Source of the DNA: DASUBN01 sp036263155
GTDB lineage: Bacteria; Pseudomonadota; Gammaproteobacteria; Natronospirales; REEB76
Direction of reading: 5' to 3'
Assembly: GCA_036263155.1 (NCBI GenBank)
Contig: DATAHN010000110.1
Location: 11,905-75,904 of the forward strand
Length of the DNA: 64,000 nt
Below are positions 8,352 to 16,295 of this stretch, piece after piece; position 1 is the stretch's first letter; each line of letters begins with the position of its first letter. The position numbers and the translations under genes are program-made. Below the pieces are notes generated by a model. It was not told the origin of the DNA. It did not search any database and was given only the letters and a program-made list of their open reading frames with translations.

Positions 8352-8839
8352 GGCGCGGGCGGTACCGGGACGTCCGCCGGCGGCCGGGTCCATATCTCGG
8401 TACGGCCGAACAGCGAGATACCCACGTAGCCGCGCACCTTGAGGCTGCCGTCCATCATCAGCGTCATCTTGCAGCTGTAGAGCTTGCCGCTCTCCGGGTC
8501 GTAGATCTTGCCGTCCGCCCACACGTTGTCGCCGGCGTACTTGAAGCCCTGGATTAGGGGCAGGCCGATAATGGGCCGCGACTGCAGCGCCTTGTCCGGA
8601 TTCTCGCGGTCCACCTTGGACTGGCCCGGCATGGTCTTGTCGTCCGCCGGGTAATCCGGCTCCTTCAGCCACACGATGCGCCCGTCGTAGACGCCGTCGT
8701 GCTTCTCGATCGACACCTTGGCCTTGCCGTCGGCCGTGAGCCAGCTGCCCAGCACCGCGTCGGCATCGTCCGCCGCCCACACGGGCACGGCGAGGGAGAC
8801 GGACAGCAGGAAGAGGAACAAGGGCCGGATCAGGCGCAT
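8348..8839 (-). CDS. DUF2147-like periplasmic protein
   Basis: The 163-residue product starts at the ATG encoding MRLIRPLFLF and has a signal peptide ending near VPVWAADD. The mature part (GSWLTADGKAKVSIEK, RIVWLKEP, RGYVGISLFGRTEIW) matches DUF2147, a small beta-rich exported family. The longer frame upstream of this start lacks family similarity. It overlaps the DUF2238 gene by four bases. The role is unknown. Confidence 0.88.
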   Translation of the reverse strand: MRLIRPLFLFLLSVSLAVPVWAADDADAVLGSWLTADGKAKVSIEKHDGVYDGRIVWLKEPDYPADDKTMPGQSKVDRENPDKALQSRPIIGLPLIQGFKYAGDNVWADGKIYDPESGKLYSCKMTLMMDGSLKVRGYVGISLFGRTEIWTRPPADVPVPPAP

Positions 8840-8910
8840 GGCGATCTCCAGGGTTTTTCGGTGAACGGCAGGGTCAGGCCAGCAGGAAGCCGTGGCGGTC
8901 CACGGCGCCC

Positions 8911-9456
8911 TCACTGCACCCGCGTCACGAACACGGTGGCCCCGTGGCCGGTGAGCGACAGGAGGTAGCCGAAGCTCATGCGCTTGATCACCACCGGCGG
9001 GTTCTCGAGGCGGGTCTCGTAGTAGCTGCCGTCCGCCTGCTTCCAGACCTGGCCGTTCTCAAGCTTGAACAGGGTGCGGCCGTTCCAGCCGGTGAAGGTG
9101 CCGACGATGCGGCTCTCGATGCGCGCGGGCTCGCCGCGCTGCTCCGACGAGAGCATCTCCTTGCCGAAACTCCCGGTGCTGGCGGCGGCCGGGGCCGGCG
9201 TCGGAGCCGCGGGTGAGGCCGGCATCGGCGCGGCCATTGCCGCGGGCGCGTTCGCCGTGGTGGCCGAGGGCGCGTGCGTGTAGCCCGCGAGCCAGGCGTT
9301 GAACGCGGCGAGCTCCTGGGGTGAGAGCTTGTCGAGGCCGGTGGCGTGGAACTGGGAAGCGGTCATCACATCGCGCACGTCCCTGGGTTTGTCCGCTGCC
9401 TGCACGGTGCCGAAGGCGAGGAGCGCGAGCAGGAACGCGAGGGTCTTCGGTCTCAT
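8911..9456 (-). CDS. Exported hypothetical protein with Ala/Pro-rich linker
   Basis: About 181 residues. A signal peptide (MRPKTLAFLLALLAFGTVQA) precedes a short helical segment (LDKLSPQELAAFNAWL), a low-complexity Ala/Pro/Thr linker, and a C-terminal beta-rich domain (FTGWNGRTLFKLENGQVWKQ) of a kind I have seen in many proteobacterial exported proteins without known function. Its ATG overlaps the TGA of the dehydratase gene, so it is co-transcribed with it. Four extra residues would be added by an alternative start at 9468. Confidence 0.78.
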   Translation of the reverse strand: MRPKTLAFLLALLAFGTVQAADKPRDVRDVMTASQFHATGLDKLSPQELAAFNAWLAGYTHAPSATTANAPAAMAAPMPASPAAPTPAPAAASTGSFGKEMLSSEQRGEPARIESRIVGTFTGWNGRTLFKLENGQVWKQADGSYYETRLENPPVVIKRMSFGYLLSLTGHGATVFVTRVQ

Positions 9457-10409
9457 CACAGGCTCCACTTGAGGTTATCCAGGTCCACGTTGCCCCCGCT
9501 CAGGATGATACCAGCCCGCCGGCCGCGCACCGGCACCAGGCCCCGGCGCAGGGCCGCCACCGGCACCGCCGAGGAGGGTTCGATGACGAGCTTCATGCGT
9601 TCCCACACGTAGCGCATGGCCTCCAGGATGTCCTGCTCCTTCACCCGCACCACCTCGTCCACCGTGTCCCGCAGCACCGCGAAGGTGAGCGGTCCGATGG
9701 TGGCGCGCAGGCCGTCGGCGATGGTGTCCGGGTGCGGCACGGGCACGATGTGGCCGGCCTGGAGCGAGCGCCAGGCGTCGTCTGCGCCCAGGGGTTCGGT
9801 GCCGACGATCCTCGCGCCGGGGCGCAGCGCACGGGTGGCCACGGCAGTGCCGGAGAGGAGGCCGCCGCCGCCGAGGGGGGCCAGCACCAGGTCCAGCCCC
9901 GGCACTTCCTCGTGCAGCTCCAGCGCGGCGGTGCCCTGCCCCGCCATCACCGTGGCATCGTTATAGGGGTGCACCACCGTGGCGCCGGTGGCGTCCACGT
10001 AGCGCTTGAGCGCCGCCTCGCGGCCGGCCTGGGTGGGCTCGCAGTAGATGATCTCGGCGCCGTAGGCCGCCACCGCCCGCTTCTTGTAGGCGCTGGCGTT
10101 GTCCGGCATCACCACACAGCACTTCACGCCGCGGCGCTTCGCCGCCAGCGCGAGCGCGGTGCCGTGGTTGCCGGAGGAATGGGTGGCGACGCCCCGCGCC
10201 AGCGCACCCGCCGGCAGGCTCAGCACCGCGTTGCTGGCGCCGCGCAGCTTGAACGCCCCCATCTCCTGGAAGTTCTCGCACTTGAAGTGCAGCTCGGCGC
10301 TGAGCTCGGCCTCGAGCTCCGGGCAGCGCAGCACCGGCGTGCGACGCACCTGCGGCGCGATGCGCGCGGCGGCGGAGCGGATGTCGTCGAACCTCAGGAT
10401 GTCCTGCAT
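9456..10409 (-). CDS. PLP-dependent threonine/serine dehydratase or serine racemase-like enzyme
   Basis: The 317-residue, single-domain fold-type II PLP enzyme has Lys54 in GAFKLRGA for the Schiff base, the phosphate-binding loop GGGGLLSG, and the substrate loop SSGNHG. It lacks the C-terminal ACT domains of biosynthetic IlvA, so it is more like catabolic threonine dehydratase, serine dehydratase or serine/aspartate racemases. I used the ATG at 10409 (MQDILRFDDI); the upstream part of the frame has no family similarity. The exact reaction cannot be fixed from sequence. Confidence 0.92.
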   Translation of the reverse strand: MQDILRFDDIRSAAARIAPQVRRTPVLRCPELEAELSAELHFKCENFQEMGAFKLRGASNAVLSLPAGALARGVATHSSGNHGTALALAAKRRGVKCCVVMPDNASAYKKRAVAAYGAEIIYCEPTQAGREAALKRYVDATGATVVHPYNDATVMAGQGTAALELHEEVPGLDLVLAPLGGGGLLSGTAVATRALRPGARIVGTEPLGADDAWRSLQAGHIVPVPHPDTIADGLRATIGPLTFAVLRDTVDEVVRVKEQDILEAMRYVWERMKLVIEPSSAVPVAALRRGLVPVRGRRAGIILSGGNVDLDNLKWSL

Positions 10410-10438
10410 GCAGGCTTCCGCGTGGGTAAGGCCCGGGG

Positions 10439-10444
10439 GATAAT
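10439..10444 (+). promoter_or_regulatory. -10 element for the DMT transporter gene
   Basis: GATAAT lies about 50 bases before the transporter start. The predicted leader carries a six-codon ORF, 10476-10496, which ends on the GTG start at 10493. Confidence 0.35.
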
Positions 10445-10492
10445 ACCCGACCGCGCCCGGGACGCCCATCCGACCATGTGCGAACGACAGCC

Positions 10493-11413
10493 GTGAACCT
10501 GCCTGCGCCCCCCGGCGACCATCCGGCCCGCGGCGCCGTCTGCATCATCGGTGCGGCGATCGCCTTCTCCACCATGGCGGCCCTCATCCGCCACCTCTCG
10601 GGCCACATCCCCGACGGCGTGCTGGTGTTCTGGCGCAGCCTGTTCTCCCTGGTGTTCCTCACCCCGCTCCTGTTGAGGCTCTCCTGGACGCATCTCAAGA
10701 GCGAGCGCATGCACCTGCATGTGGTGCGCGCGGTCTCGGGCCTGCTCTCCATGTACTGTCTGTTCTTCGCTCTCGGGCACCTGCCCATCGCCGAGGCCAT
10801 GCTGCTCAACCAGACCGCCACGCTGTTCGTGCCGTTCCTGGGACTCCTGTGGCTGCACGAGCCGGTGGCGCCGAAGGTGCGCTGGGCCATCCTGATCGGT
10901 TTCGCCGGCGTGCTGCTGGTGCTGCCGCCGGGACGCGGCATCGTGTCCTGGGCGGCGCTGGTGGGTCTGGCCTCCGGCTTCACAGCCGCGTTCTCGGTGG
11001 TGACGGTGCGCTACTCTTCCCGCACCGAGCCCACGACCCGCATCGTGTTCTACTTCTGCCTCTACGCGATGCTGGGTTCGGCGCTGCCGCTGCCATGGAT
11101 CTGGGTGACACCCGCGCTGGGCGAGTGGCCGCTGCTGGTGGTGATCGGCGCACTGGCGGCGCTCGGCCAACTGTTGATGACACGCGGCTACGCGTACGCG
11201 CCCGCCGCGCAGGTGGGGCCGTTCGGTTACAGCACCATCGTGTTCAGCGTGATGGCGGGCTGGCTCGTATGGGGGGAGACGCCGCGCCTCCTGTTCTGGT
11301 GTGGGGCGGCGCTGATAGCGCTGGGCGGCATCACCGCCCTGCGCGGTGAGCTCTTTGGGATCAGGCCGGCGGGCCGAACTCCGGGCGGAACAGGCGCTCG
11401 CGATAGTGCCTGA
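10493..11413 (+). CDS. DMT superfamily (EamA) transporter
   Basis: About 306 residues with ten hydrophobic segments in two EamA halves (each about 140 residues), as in drug/metabolite exporters of the RarD/YdcZ type. The start is uncertain: GTG at 10493 overlaps the stop of a short leader ORF, and another in-frame GTG is at 10478. The substrate is not predictable. The last 53 bases overlap the 3' end of orn on the other strand, beyond the last membrane helix, so the C-terminal tail may be a late extension. Confidence 0.88.
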   Translation: MNLPAPPGDHPARGAVCIIGAAIAFSTMAALIRHLSGHIPDGVLVFWRSLFSLVFLTPLLLRLSWTHLKSERMHLHVVRAVSGLLSMYCLFFALGHLPIAEAMLLNQTATLFVPFLGLLWLHEPVAPKVRWAILIGFAGVLLVLPPGRGIVSWAALVGLASGFTAAFSVVTVRYSSRTEPTTRIVFYFCLYAMLGSALPLPWIWVTPALGEWPLLVVIGALAALGQLLMTRGYAYAPAAQVGPFGYSTIVFSVMAGWLVWGETPRLLFWCGAALIALGGITALRGELFGIRPAGRTPGGTGARDSA

Positions 11414-11924
11414 GCTCGGCCACCGAGTCCCGGATGTCGTCCAGGGCGAGGTGGGTGCTGCTCTTGGTGAGACCGGCTGCGGCGCCCGGCGCCCAGCGCT
11501 TGGCCAGCTCCTTGAGCGTGCTCACGTCCAGGTTGCGGTAATGGAAGAAGCGCTCCAGCTCCGGCATCTCACGCGCCAGGAAGCGCCGGTCCTGGCAGAT
11601 GCTGTTGCCGCACATGGGCGAGGCGTTGGGCGGCACGTGCCGCCGCAGGAATTCCAGGGTCGCGCGCTCCGCCTCCGCCATGGAGACCTGGCTCTGGCGT
11701 ACCCGCTCCGTGAGGCCGGACTGGCCGTGCTGGCGCGTGCACCACTCGCCCATGGCCGCCAGCACCGCGTCGGGCTGGTGCACCGCGAGGGACGGACCTT
11801 CCGCCAGCAGGTTGAGCTGCTTGTCTGTGACCAGCGTGGCGATCTCGAGGATGTGGTCGGCGGCGGGGTCGAGCCCAGTCATCTCCAGGTCGATCCAGAT
11901 GAGGTTATCAGCGTCCAGCGCCAT
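11361..11924 (-). CDS. orn: Oligoribonuclease
   Basis: The 187-residue protein is a DEDDh 3'-5' exonuclease that clears two- to five-nucleotide RNAs and pGpG. The acidic motif WIDLEMTGLD is near the N-terminus, MCGNSICQDRRFL in the middle, and the histidine/aspartate motif HLALDDIRDS near the end. Length is exactly that of the family. It converges on the DMT gene with a 53-base overlap. Confidence 0.97.
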   Translation of the reverse strand: MALDADNLIWIDLEMTGLDPAADHILEIATLVTDKQLNLLAEGPSLAVHQPDAVLAAMGEWCTRQHGQSGLTERVRQSQVSMAEAERATLEFLRRHVPPNASPMCGNSICQDRRFLAREMPELERFFHYRNLDVSTLKELAKRWAPGAAAGLTKSSTHLALDDIRDSVAELRHYRERLFRPEFGPPA

Positions 11925-12004
11925 GATCTTCCGGCTTGCGGTGTTGCGATGCGCTTAGTCTAGCGCGCCCGCCGCCGCCGTGCCCACTCACCGCTGGCTT
12001 GGCA

Positions 12005-12010
12005 TAAAAT
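12005..12010 (+). promoter_or_regulatory. -10 element just upstream of the Ste24-type protease
   Basis: TAAAAT ends seven bases before the ATG at 12018. Transcription would start at or next to the start codon, implying a leaderless or nearly leaderless mRNA. Confidence 0.4.
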
Positions 12011-12017
12011 AGCGCGC

Positions 12018-13265
12018 ATGAACGCGCTCACGCTGGCTTTCGTGCTCGCCCTCGCCGCATCGCTGCTGCTGCGCATGTGGCTCAGCCTGCGCCAGACCCG
12101 GTACGTGCTCGCGCACCGCGACGCGGTGCCGGCGCCCTTCGCCGCCGATATCGGCCTCGCCGCGCACCGCAAGGCCGCTGACTACACTGCCGCCAAGGGC
12201 CGGCTCGCCCGCATCGGCCTCACGCTGGATACCCTGGTGGTGCTGGTATGGACCTTAGGGGGAGGCCTCGCCGCACTGGACGACGCCTGGCGCGGCCTCG
12301 AGCTCGGCCCGCTCCACACCGGCGTGCTGGTGGTAGCGAGTTTCGTGCTGGTGAACGGCCTCATCGGCCTGCCCTTGAGCCTCTACTCCACTTTCGGCCT
12401 GGAGGCGGACTTCGGCTTCAACCGCACCACGCCGCGCACCTACGTGATGGACCTCCTCAAGGCGCTGCTGCTTGCGGTGCTGCTCGGCCTGCCCCTGCTG
12501 TACGCCGCGCTGGCGCTGATGCACGGCGCCGGCGCGAGCTGGTGGCTGTACGTGTGGGCGCTGTGGTTTGGCTTCAGCCTGGTGCTCACTTGGGCTTACC
12601 CGAAGTTCATCGCGCCGCTCTTCAACAAGTTCTCGCCCCTCGCCGACGCGGAACTCAAGGCGCGGCTCGAGGATCTCCTGGCACGCTGCGGCTTCACCAG
12701 CCAGGGCGTGTTCGTGATGGATGGCTCCACGCGGTCGGCCCACGGCAACGCGTACTTCACCGGTTTCGGCGCCAACAAGCGCATCGTGTTCTTCGACACC
12801 CTCATGGCGACCCTGCAGCCGGAGGAGATCGAGGCGGTGCTGGCCCACGAGCTTGGCCACTTCCGCCTGCGCCACGTGCTGCAGCGGCTGGTGCTGAGCG
12901 CGGTGCTGGCCCTCCTCGGTCTCGCGCTCCTGGGCTGGCTCTCGCGCCAGGACGGTTTCTACACGGGCCTCGGCGTGGCGGCACCCTCCTCCTACGCGGC
13001 ATTGCTGCTTTTCATGCTGCTCTTGCCGCCGTTCCTGCTGGTGCTGGAGCCTTTCGCTTCCGCCTGGTCGCGCCGCCACGAGTTCGAGGCGGACGCCTAC
13101 GCACGCAAGCAGGCCGACGGCGCCGCGCTGGTGCGGGCGCTGGTCAAGCTGTACCGGGACAACGCCTCCACCCTCACGCCGGACCCGCTGCATTCGGCGT
13201 TCTACGATTCCCACCCGCCCGCCTTGAGCCGCATCGCGCGCCTGCAAGCCCCTGGAGCGGACTGA
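12018..13265 (+). CDS. M48 family membrane zinc endopeptidase (Ste24/CAAX protease-like)
   Basis: The 415-residue protein has about seven membrane segments and the zinc motif HELGH at residues 277-281. The third zinc ligand is the glutamate in RRHEFEADAYA. The N-terminal half (GLIGLPLSLYSTFGLEADFGFNRTT) is that of Ste24-type CAAX proteases rather than the shorter HtpX. In bacteria this group probably degrades membrane proteins. The stop is one base from the GTG of rsgA, so they form an operon. Confidence 0.92.
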   Translation: MNALTLAFVLALAASLLLRMWLSLRQTRYVLAHRDAVPAPFAADIGLAAHRKAADYTAAKGRLARIGLTLDTLVVLVWTLGGGLAALDDAWRGLELGPLHTGVLVVASFVLVNGLIGLPLSLYSTFGLEADFGFNRTTPRTYVMDLLKALLLAVLLGLPLLYAALALMHGAGASWWLYVWALWFGFSLVLTWAYPKFIAPLFNKFSPLADAELKARLEDLLARCGFTSQGVFVMDGSTRSAHGNAYFTGFGANKRIVFFDTLMATLQPEEIEAVLAHELGHFRLRHVLQRLVLSAVLALLGLALLGWLSRQDGFYTGLGVAAPSSYAALLLFMLLLPPFLLVLEPFASAWSRRHEFEADAYARKQADGAALVRALVKLYRDNASTLTPDPLHSAFYDSHPPALSRIARLQAPGAD

Positions 13266-13266
13266 G

Positions 13267-14178
13267 GTGGGGGACGCCCGCAACGCGCGCGTGGTGGCAG
13301 GCCACGGCCGCCGCTTCGTGGTGGAGACCACCGATGGCGCACGCTTCACCTGCCTCACCGCGGGCCGGGGCCTGCAGGTGATCTGCGGCGACCGGGTGGA
13401 GATCGACGGGACCGATGCTGCGGAGCCGCGCATCCTGGCGATCCAGCCGCGCCGCTCCCTGTTCAGCAAGGCGGATGGCCGCGGCCGGGCGGTGCCGGCG
13501 GTGGCCAACCTGGACCGGGTCTTCATGGTGCTGGCGCCGATACCCGCGCCTGAGCTCTTCCTCATGGACAAATACCTCGCCGCCATCGAGGGCATGCGCA
13601 TCGCGGCGGGCATCGTGCTCAACAAGATGGACTTGGTGGACGAGGAAGACGACGGCGGCTTGAGCCGGCGCCTCGCCTATCTCGGCGGACTCGGTTATCC
13701 CGTGTACAAGCTGAGCACCCGCGACGGGCTGGGCCTGGAGGCCTTGGCCACGGCGTCCCGGGGGCACGACAGCATGCTGGTAGGCCAGTCCGGCGTGGGC
13801 AAGTCCTCGCTCCTGAACGCACTGGTGCCGGAAGCCGGGCACCGCATCGACGAGCTCTCCGCCGCCACCGACGAGGGCCGCCACACTACCACTTCTACCA
13901 CCCTGCACCCCCTGCCCGGCGGCGGCGCGCTGGTGGATTCTCCCGGCGTGCGCGACCTGGAACTCAGCGTGCGTGATCCCGGCGAGATCGGTCCGCTGTT
14001 CAGGGACATCCGCGCCGTGGCGCCGCACTGCCGCTTCGCAAACTGCCTGCATCTGCAGGAGCCGGGCTGCGCCGTGAAGGAATCCGTGGAAGCCGGGACC
14101 ATCCTGCAGAGCCGCTACACCAGCTATAAGTGGCTGATGACGACGATGCAACAAGCCAAAGATAGAAAATACGACTAG
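13267..14178 (+). CDS. rsgA: Small ribosomal subunit biogenesis GTPase RsgA
   Basis: The 303-residue protein has the circularly permuted GTPase order typical of RsgA/YjeQ: an OB-fold, then G4 (NKMDL), G1 (GQSGVGKSS at 173-181) and G3 (DSPGVRD). A C-terminal zinc finger follows with ligands in HCRFANCLHLQEPGC. It assists late 30S maturation. Translation starts with GTG right after the protease stop. Its 3' end overlaps the HIT gene by four bases. Confidence 0.96.
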   Translation: MGDARNARVVAGHGRRFVVETTDGARFTCLTAGRGLQVICGDRVEIDGTDAAEPRILAIQPRRSLFSKADGRGRAVPAVANLDRVFMVLAPIPAPELFLMDKYLAAIEGMRIAAGIVLNKMDLVDEEDDGGLSRRLAYLGGLGYPVYKLSTRDGLGLEALATASRGHDSMLVGQSGVGKSSLLNALVPEAGHRIDELSAATDEGRHTTTSTTLHPLPGGGALVDSPGVRDLELSVRDPGEIGPLFRDIRAVAPHCRFANCLHLQEPGCAVKESVEAGTILQSRYTSYKWLMTTMQQAKDRKYD

Positions 14179-14519
14179 CCGAAAGGCGTGACGAGCTTTT
14201 TCCCGCCGAGAAGATGGACGTGTATATGGAACACCGTTTGACCTGCGTCCGCGTTGCAGTTGTTCACCGTACGATAACCCGATAACGCGATGCCCTCCTG
14301 GCGCGCGATCTTCTGCGCGGCCAGCAGCAATTTACCCAGCAACTCGGCGTCCTCCGGCTTCGCCGCATCCAGGCTCGCGATGTGCCGGCGCGGCACGATC
14401 AGCACGTGGGTGGGTGCCTGGGGTGCGATGTCGCGGAACGCGATCAGGTCCGCGTCCTCGTGCACCATGTCGGGCTTGATCTCGCCGGCGACCATCTTGC
14501 AGAACAGGCAGTCCTTCAC
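14175..14519 (-). CDS. hinT: HIT family nucleotide-binding hydrolase (HinT-like)
   Basis: The 114-residue protein carries the histidine triad HIHVHLLGG near its end and the N-terminal motif CLFCKMVAGEIK, as in HinT purine-nucleoside phosphoramidases. The GTG start at 14519 is chosen because it has a strong ribosome-binding site (GAGGAGGGAG) and the family length. It is the last gene of a compact string with the FkbM methyltransferase and recR. Confidence 0.93.
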   Translation of the reverse strand: MKDCLFCKMVAGEIKPDMVHEDADLIAFRDIAPQAPTHVLIVPRRHIASLDAAKPEDAELLGKLLLAAQKIARQEGIALSGYRTVNNCNADAGQTVFHIHVHLLGGKKLVTPFG

Positions 14520-14529
14520 CGCTCCCTCC

Positions 14530-15342
14530 TCAACCCGGCACCGCGAAGATGTCGAAGTGCTCCCAGTCCATGAGCATGGACTCGCGCAGGCGCGTGCCGC
14601 GGTAGTTCTTCTCGTCCTCGAACTTGTACGGCGTGTAGCCCATCTCCAGCAGCTCGCGGAAGTAGGCGCGGCGCGCCTCCTCCGGCAGGTGCTTGTAGAC
14701 CTCGGTGCGAAGATAGGGCCGGTTCGCCGCCACCAGCGTCCGCAACGAGCGCACGATGGCCGGATCATGGCCTTCCGCGTCGATCTTGAGGTAGCGGATG
14801 CGCCTGAGCTCCTGCGGGTACTCGCGCTCGAGGAAGCTCAGCAGGTTGCGCCCCTGCACCTTGAGCTTGAAGAAGTGGCCGTGCCGCCAGGGGCTGATGC
14901 CCTGATGCAATCCGCCGTTGCTGAAGCCGGGGTCGGAGTACTCGAACTCGTACTCGCCGTCCACGTCGGTGGCGGCGAACATGAGCGGGAAGATGCGCGC
15001 CTTGCCGGGGTTCAGTGCGGCGTTCGCCGCCAGCACCTTGAACACATGGGGGTTCGGTTCCAGCGCGAACACGCCCCCCTCGGCCCCCACCGCCAGCGCC
15101 ATGGGCAGCGTGGTGTCGCCGGAATGGGCGCCGATGTCCACCGCGTAGTCGCCGGGCTTCAGGAACTCCCGCAGCACGTCCACGTAGTCCTGGTCGAAGC
15201 GCTTGGGGGATTCCTTGGGATGGTCCCAGGAGGCGTACTGCACCCTGCCCTCGCGCGCGAGGTCGAAGTCCTGCAGCGTATAGCCGTATTCCCGCGGGGC
15301 GGGCTTCAGCCTGAAACCGTAGAGGACTTCCTTGAGCTTCAT
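14530..15342 (-). CDS. FkbM family SAM-dependent methyltransferase
   Basis: The 270-residue protein has the SAM-binding motif VDIGAHSGDTTLPMAL near residue 70, the acidic loop FALEPNP, and the FkbM signature LKIDAEGHDPAIVRSL. FkbM enzymes O-methylate sugars, antibiotics or glycolipids; the substrate here is not evident. The ATG overlaps the recR stop, which fixes the start within a longer open frame. A natural-product-type methyltransferase is an odd member of a recR-hinT operon. Confidence 0.88.
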   Translation of the reverse strand: MKLKEVLYGFRLKPAPREYGYTLQDFDLAREGRVQYASWDHPKESPKRFDQDYVDVLREFLKPGDYAVDIGAHSGDTTLPMALAVGAEGGVFALEPNPHVFKVLAANAALNPGKARIFPLMFAATDVDGEYEFEYSDPGFSNGGLHQGISPWRHGHFFKLKVQGRNLLSFLEREYPQELRRIRYLKIDAEGHDPAIVRSLRTLVAANRPYLRTEVYKHLPEEARRAYFRELLEMGYTPYKFEDEKNYRGTRLRESMLMDWEHFDIFAVPG

Positions 15343-15941
15343 CAGCGCACTTCCTGGCGCCCGCTGAAGGCGTGGGAGAGCGTGCCGCCGTCGATGTATT
15401 CCAGTTCGCCGCCGATGGGCACGCCGTGGGCGATGCGGGTAGCGCGGATGCCGCGCCGCTGCGCGAGCTCGGCGAGATAGTGGGCGGTGGCTTCGCCCTC
15501 CACCGTGGGGTTGGTGGCGAGGATGAGCTCGCCGATGCCGCCCTCGTCCAGGCGCTTCTCCAGGAGGCCGAGGCCGAGTTCCTCCGGCCCGATGCCGTCC
15601 AGGGGCGAGAGGTGGCCCATGAGCACGAAGTACTGGCCGCGGAAGCCGGTGGCGGCCTCCAGCGCGCTCACGTCCGCCGGCGTCTCCACCACGCAGACCA
15701 CCGCGGCGTCGCGCTTGGCGCTGGCGCAGATATCGCAGAGCTTCGCCTCGGTGAAATTGCGGCAGCGCTCGCAATGGCCGATGCCCTGCATCGCGGCCTG
15801 CAGCGCCTGGGCCAGCGCCAGCGCGCCCGGCCGGTTGCGCTCCAGGAGGTGGAACGCCATGCGCTGGGCGGACTTGGGTCCCACGCCCGGCAGGGAGCGC
15901 AGCGCCTCCACCAGCTTCTGCAGTAAGGGGGAATAGGCCAT
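15342..15941 (-). CDS. recR: Recombination mediator protein RecR
   Basis: The 199-residue protein has the helix-hairpin-helix LRSLPGVGPKSAQRMAFHLL, a four-cysteine zinc finger (CERC...CDIC) and the Toprim domain with VVETPADVSALE. It works with RecFO to load RecA at single-strand gaps. I used the ATG giving MAYSPLLQKL, which is the family start; 12 more codons are open upstream. It follows ybaB by one base, in the usual dnaX-ybaB-recR order. Confidence 0.97.
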   Translation of the reverse strand: MAYSPLLQKLVEALRSLPGVGPKSAQRMAFHLLERNRPGALALAQALQAAMQGIGHCERCRNFTEAKLCDICASAKRDAAVVCVVETPADVSALEAATGFRGQYFVLMGHLSPLDGIGPEELGLGLLEKRLDEGGIGELILATNPTVEGEATAHYLAELAQRRGIRATRIAHGVPIGGELEYIDGGTLSHAFSGRQEVR

Positions 15942-15942
15942 G

Positions 15943-16254
15943 TCAGAAGGGCAGCTTGAGTCCGGCGGGAAGGCCAAGGTTCGAGAAGCGCTCGCGCATG
16001 GCCTCCTCCACCTTGGAAGCGGCGTCGTTGCAGGCCACGGTGACGAGATCCTCCAGCATCTCGGCGTCGCCGCCCAGGAGCTCGGGGGCGATCTGTACCC
16101 GCCGCACCACGTGCTTGCCGGTCATGGTGACCGTCACCTTGCCGCCGCCGGCTTGCCCCAAGACCTCGAGCCGCTCCAGTTCCTCCTGGGCGCGGCGCAT
16201 GTTCTCCTGCAGCTGCTGCGCCTGCTTCATCATGTTGCCCAGGCCACCACGCAT
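15943..16254 (-). CDS. ybaB: YbaB/EbfC nucleoid-associated protein
   Basis: About 103 residues with the family N-terminus MRGGLGNMMKQAQQLQENM and a central GGGKVTVTMTGKHVV. It forms a tweezer-like dimer that binds DNA. The ATG at 16254 has a GGAG eight bases upstream; ATG at 16260 and GTG at 16263 are in frame and closer to it, so they are less likely starts. It lies between dnaX and recR, with an AT-rich spacer (16264-16277) before it. Confidence 0.94.
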   Translation of the reverse strand: MRGGLGNMMKQAQQLQENMRRAQEELERLEVLGQAGGGKVTVTMTGKHVVRRVQIAPELLGGDAEMLEDLVTVACNDAASKVEEAMRERFSNLGLPAGLKLPF

Positions 16255-16295
16255 GCTCATCACTCCATATATATAGGTGGAAATCGCCGCCGGAC

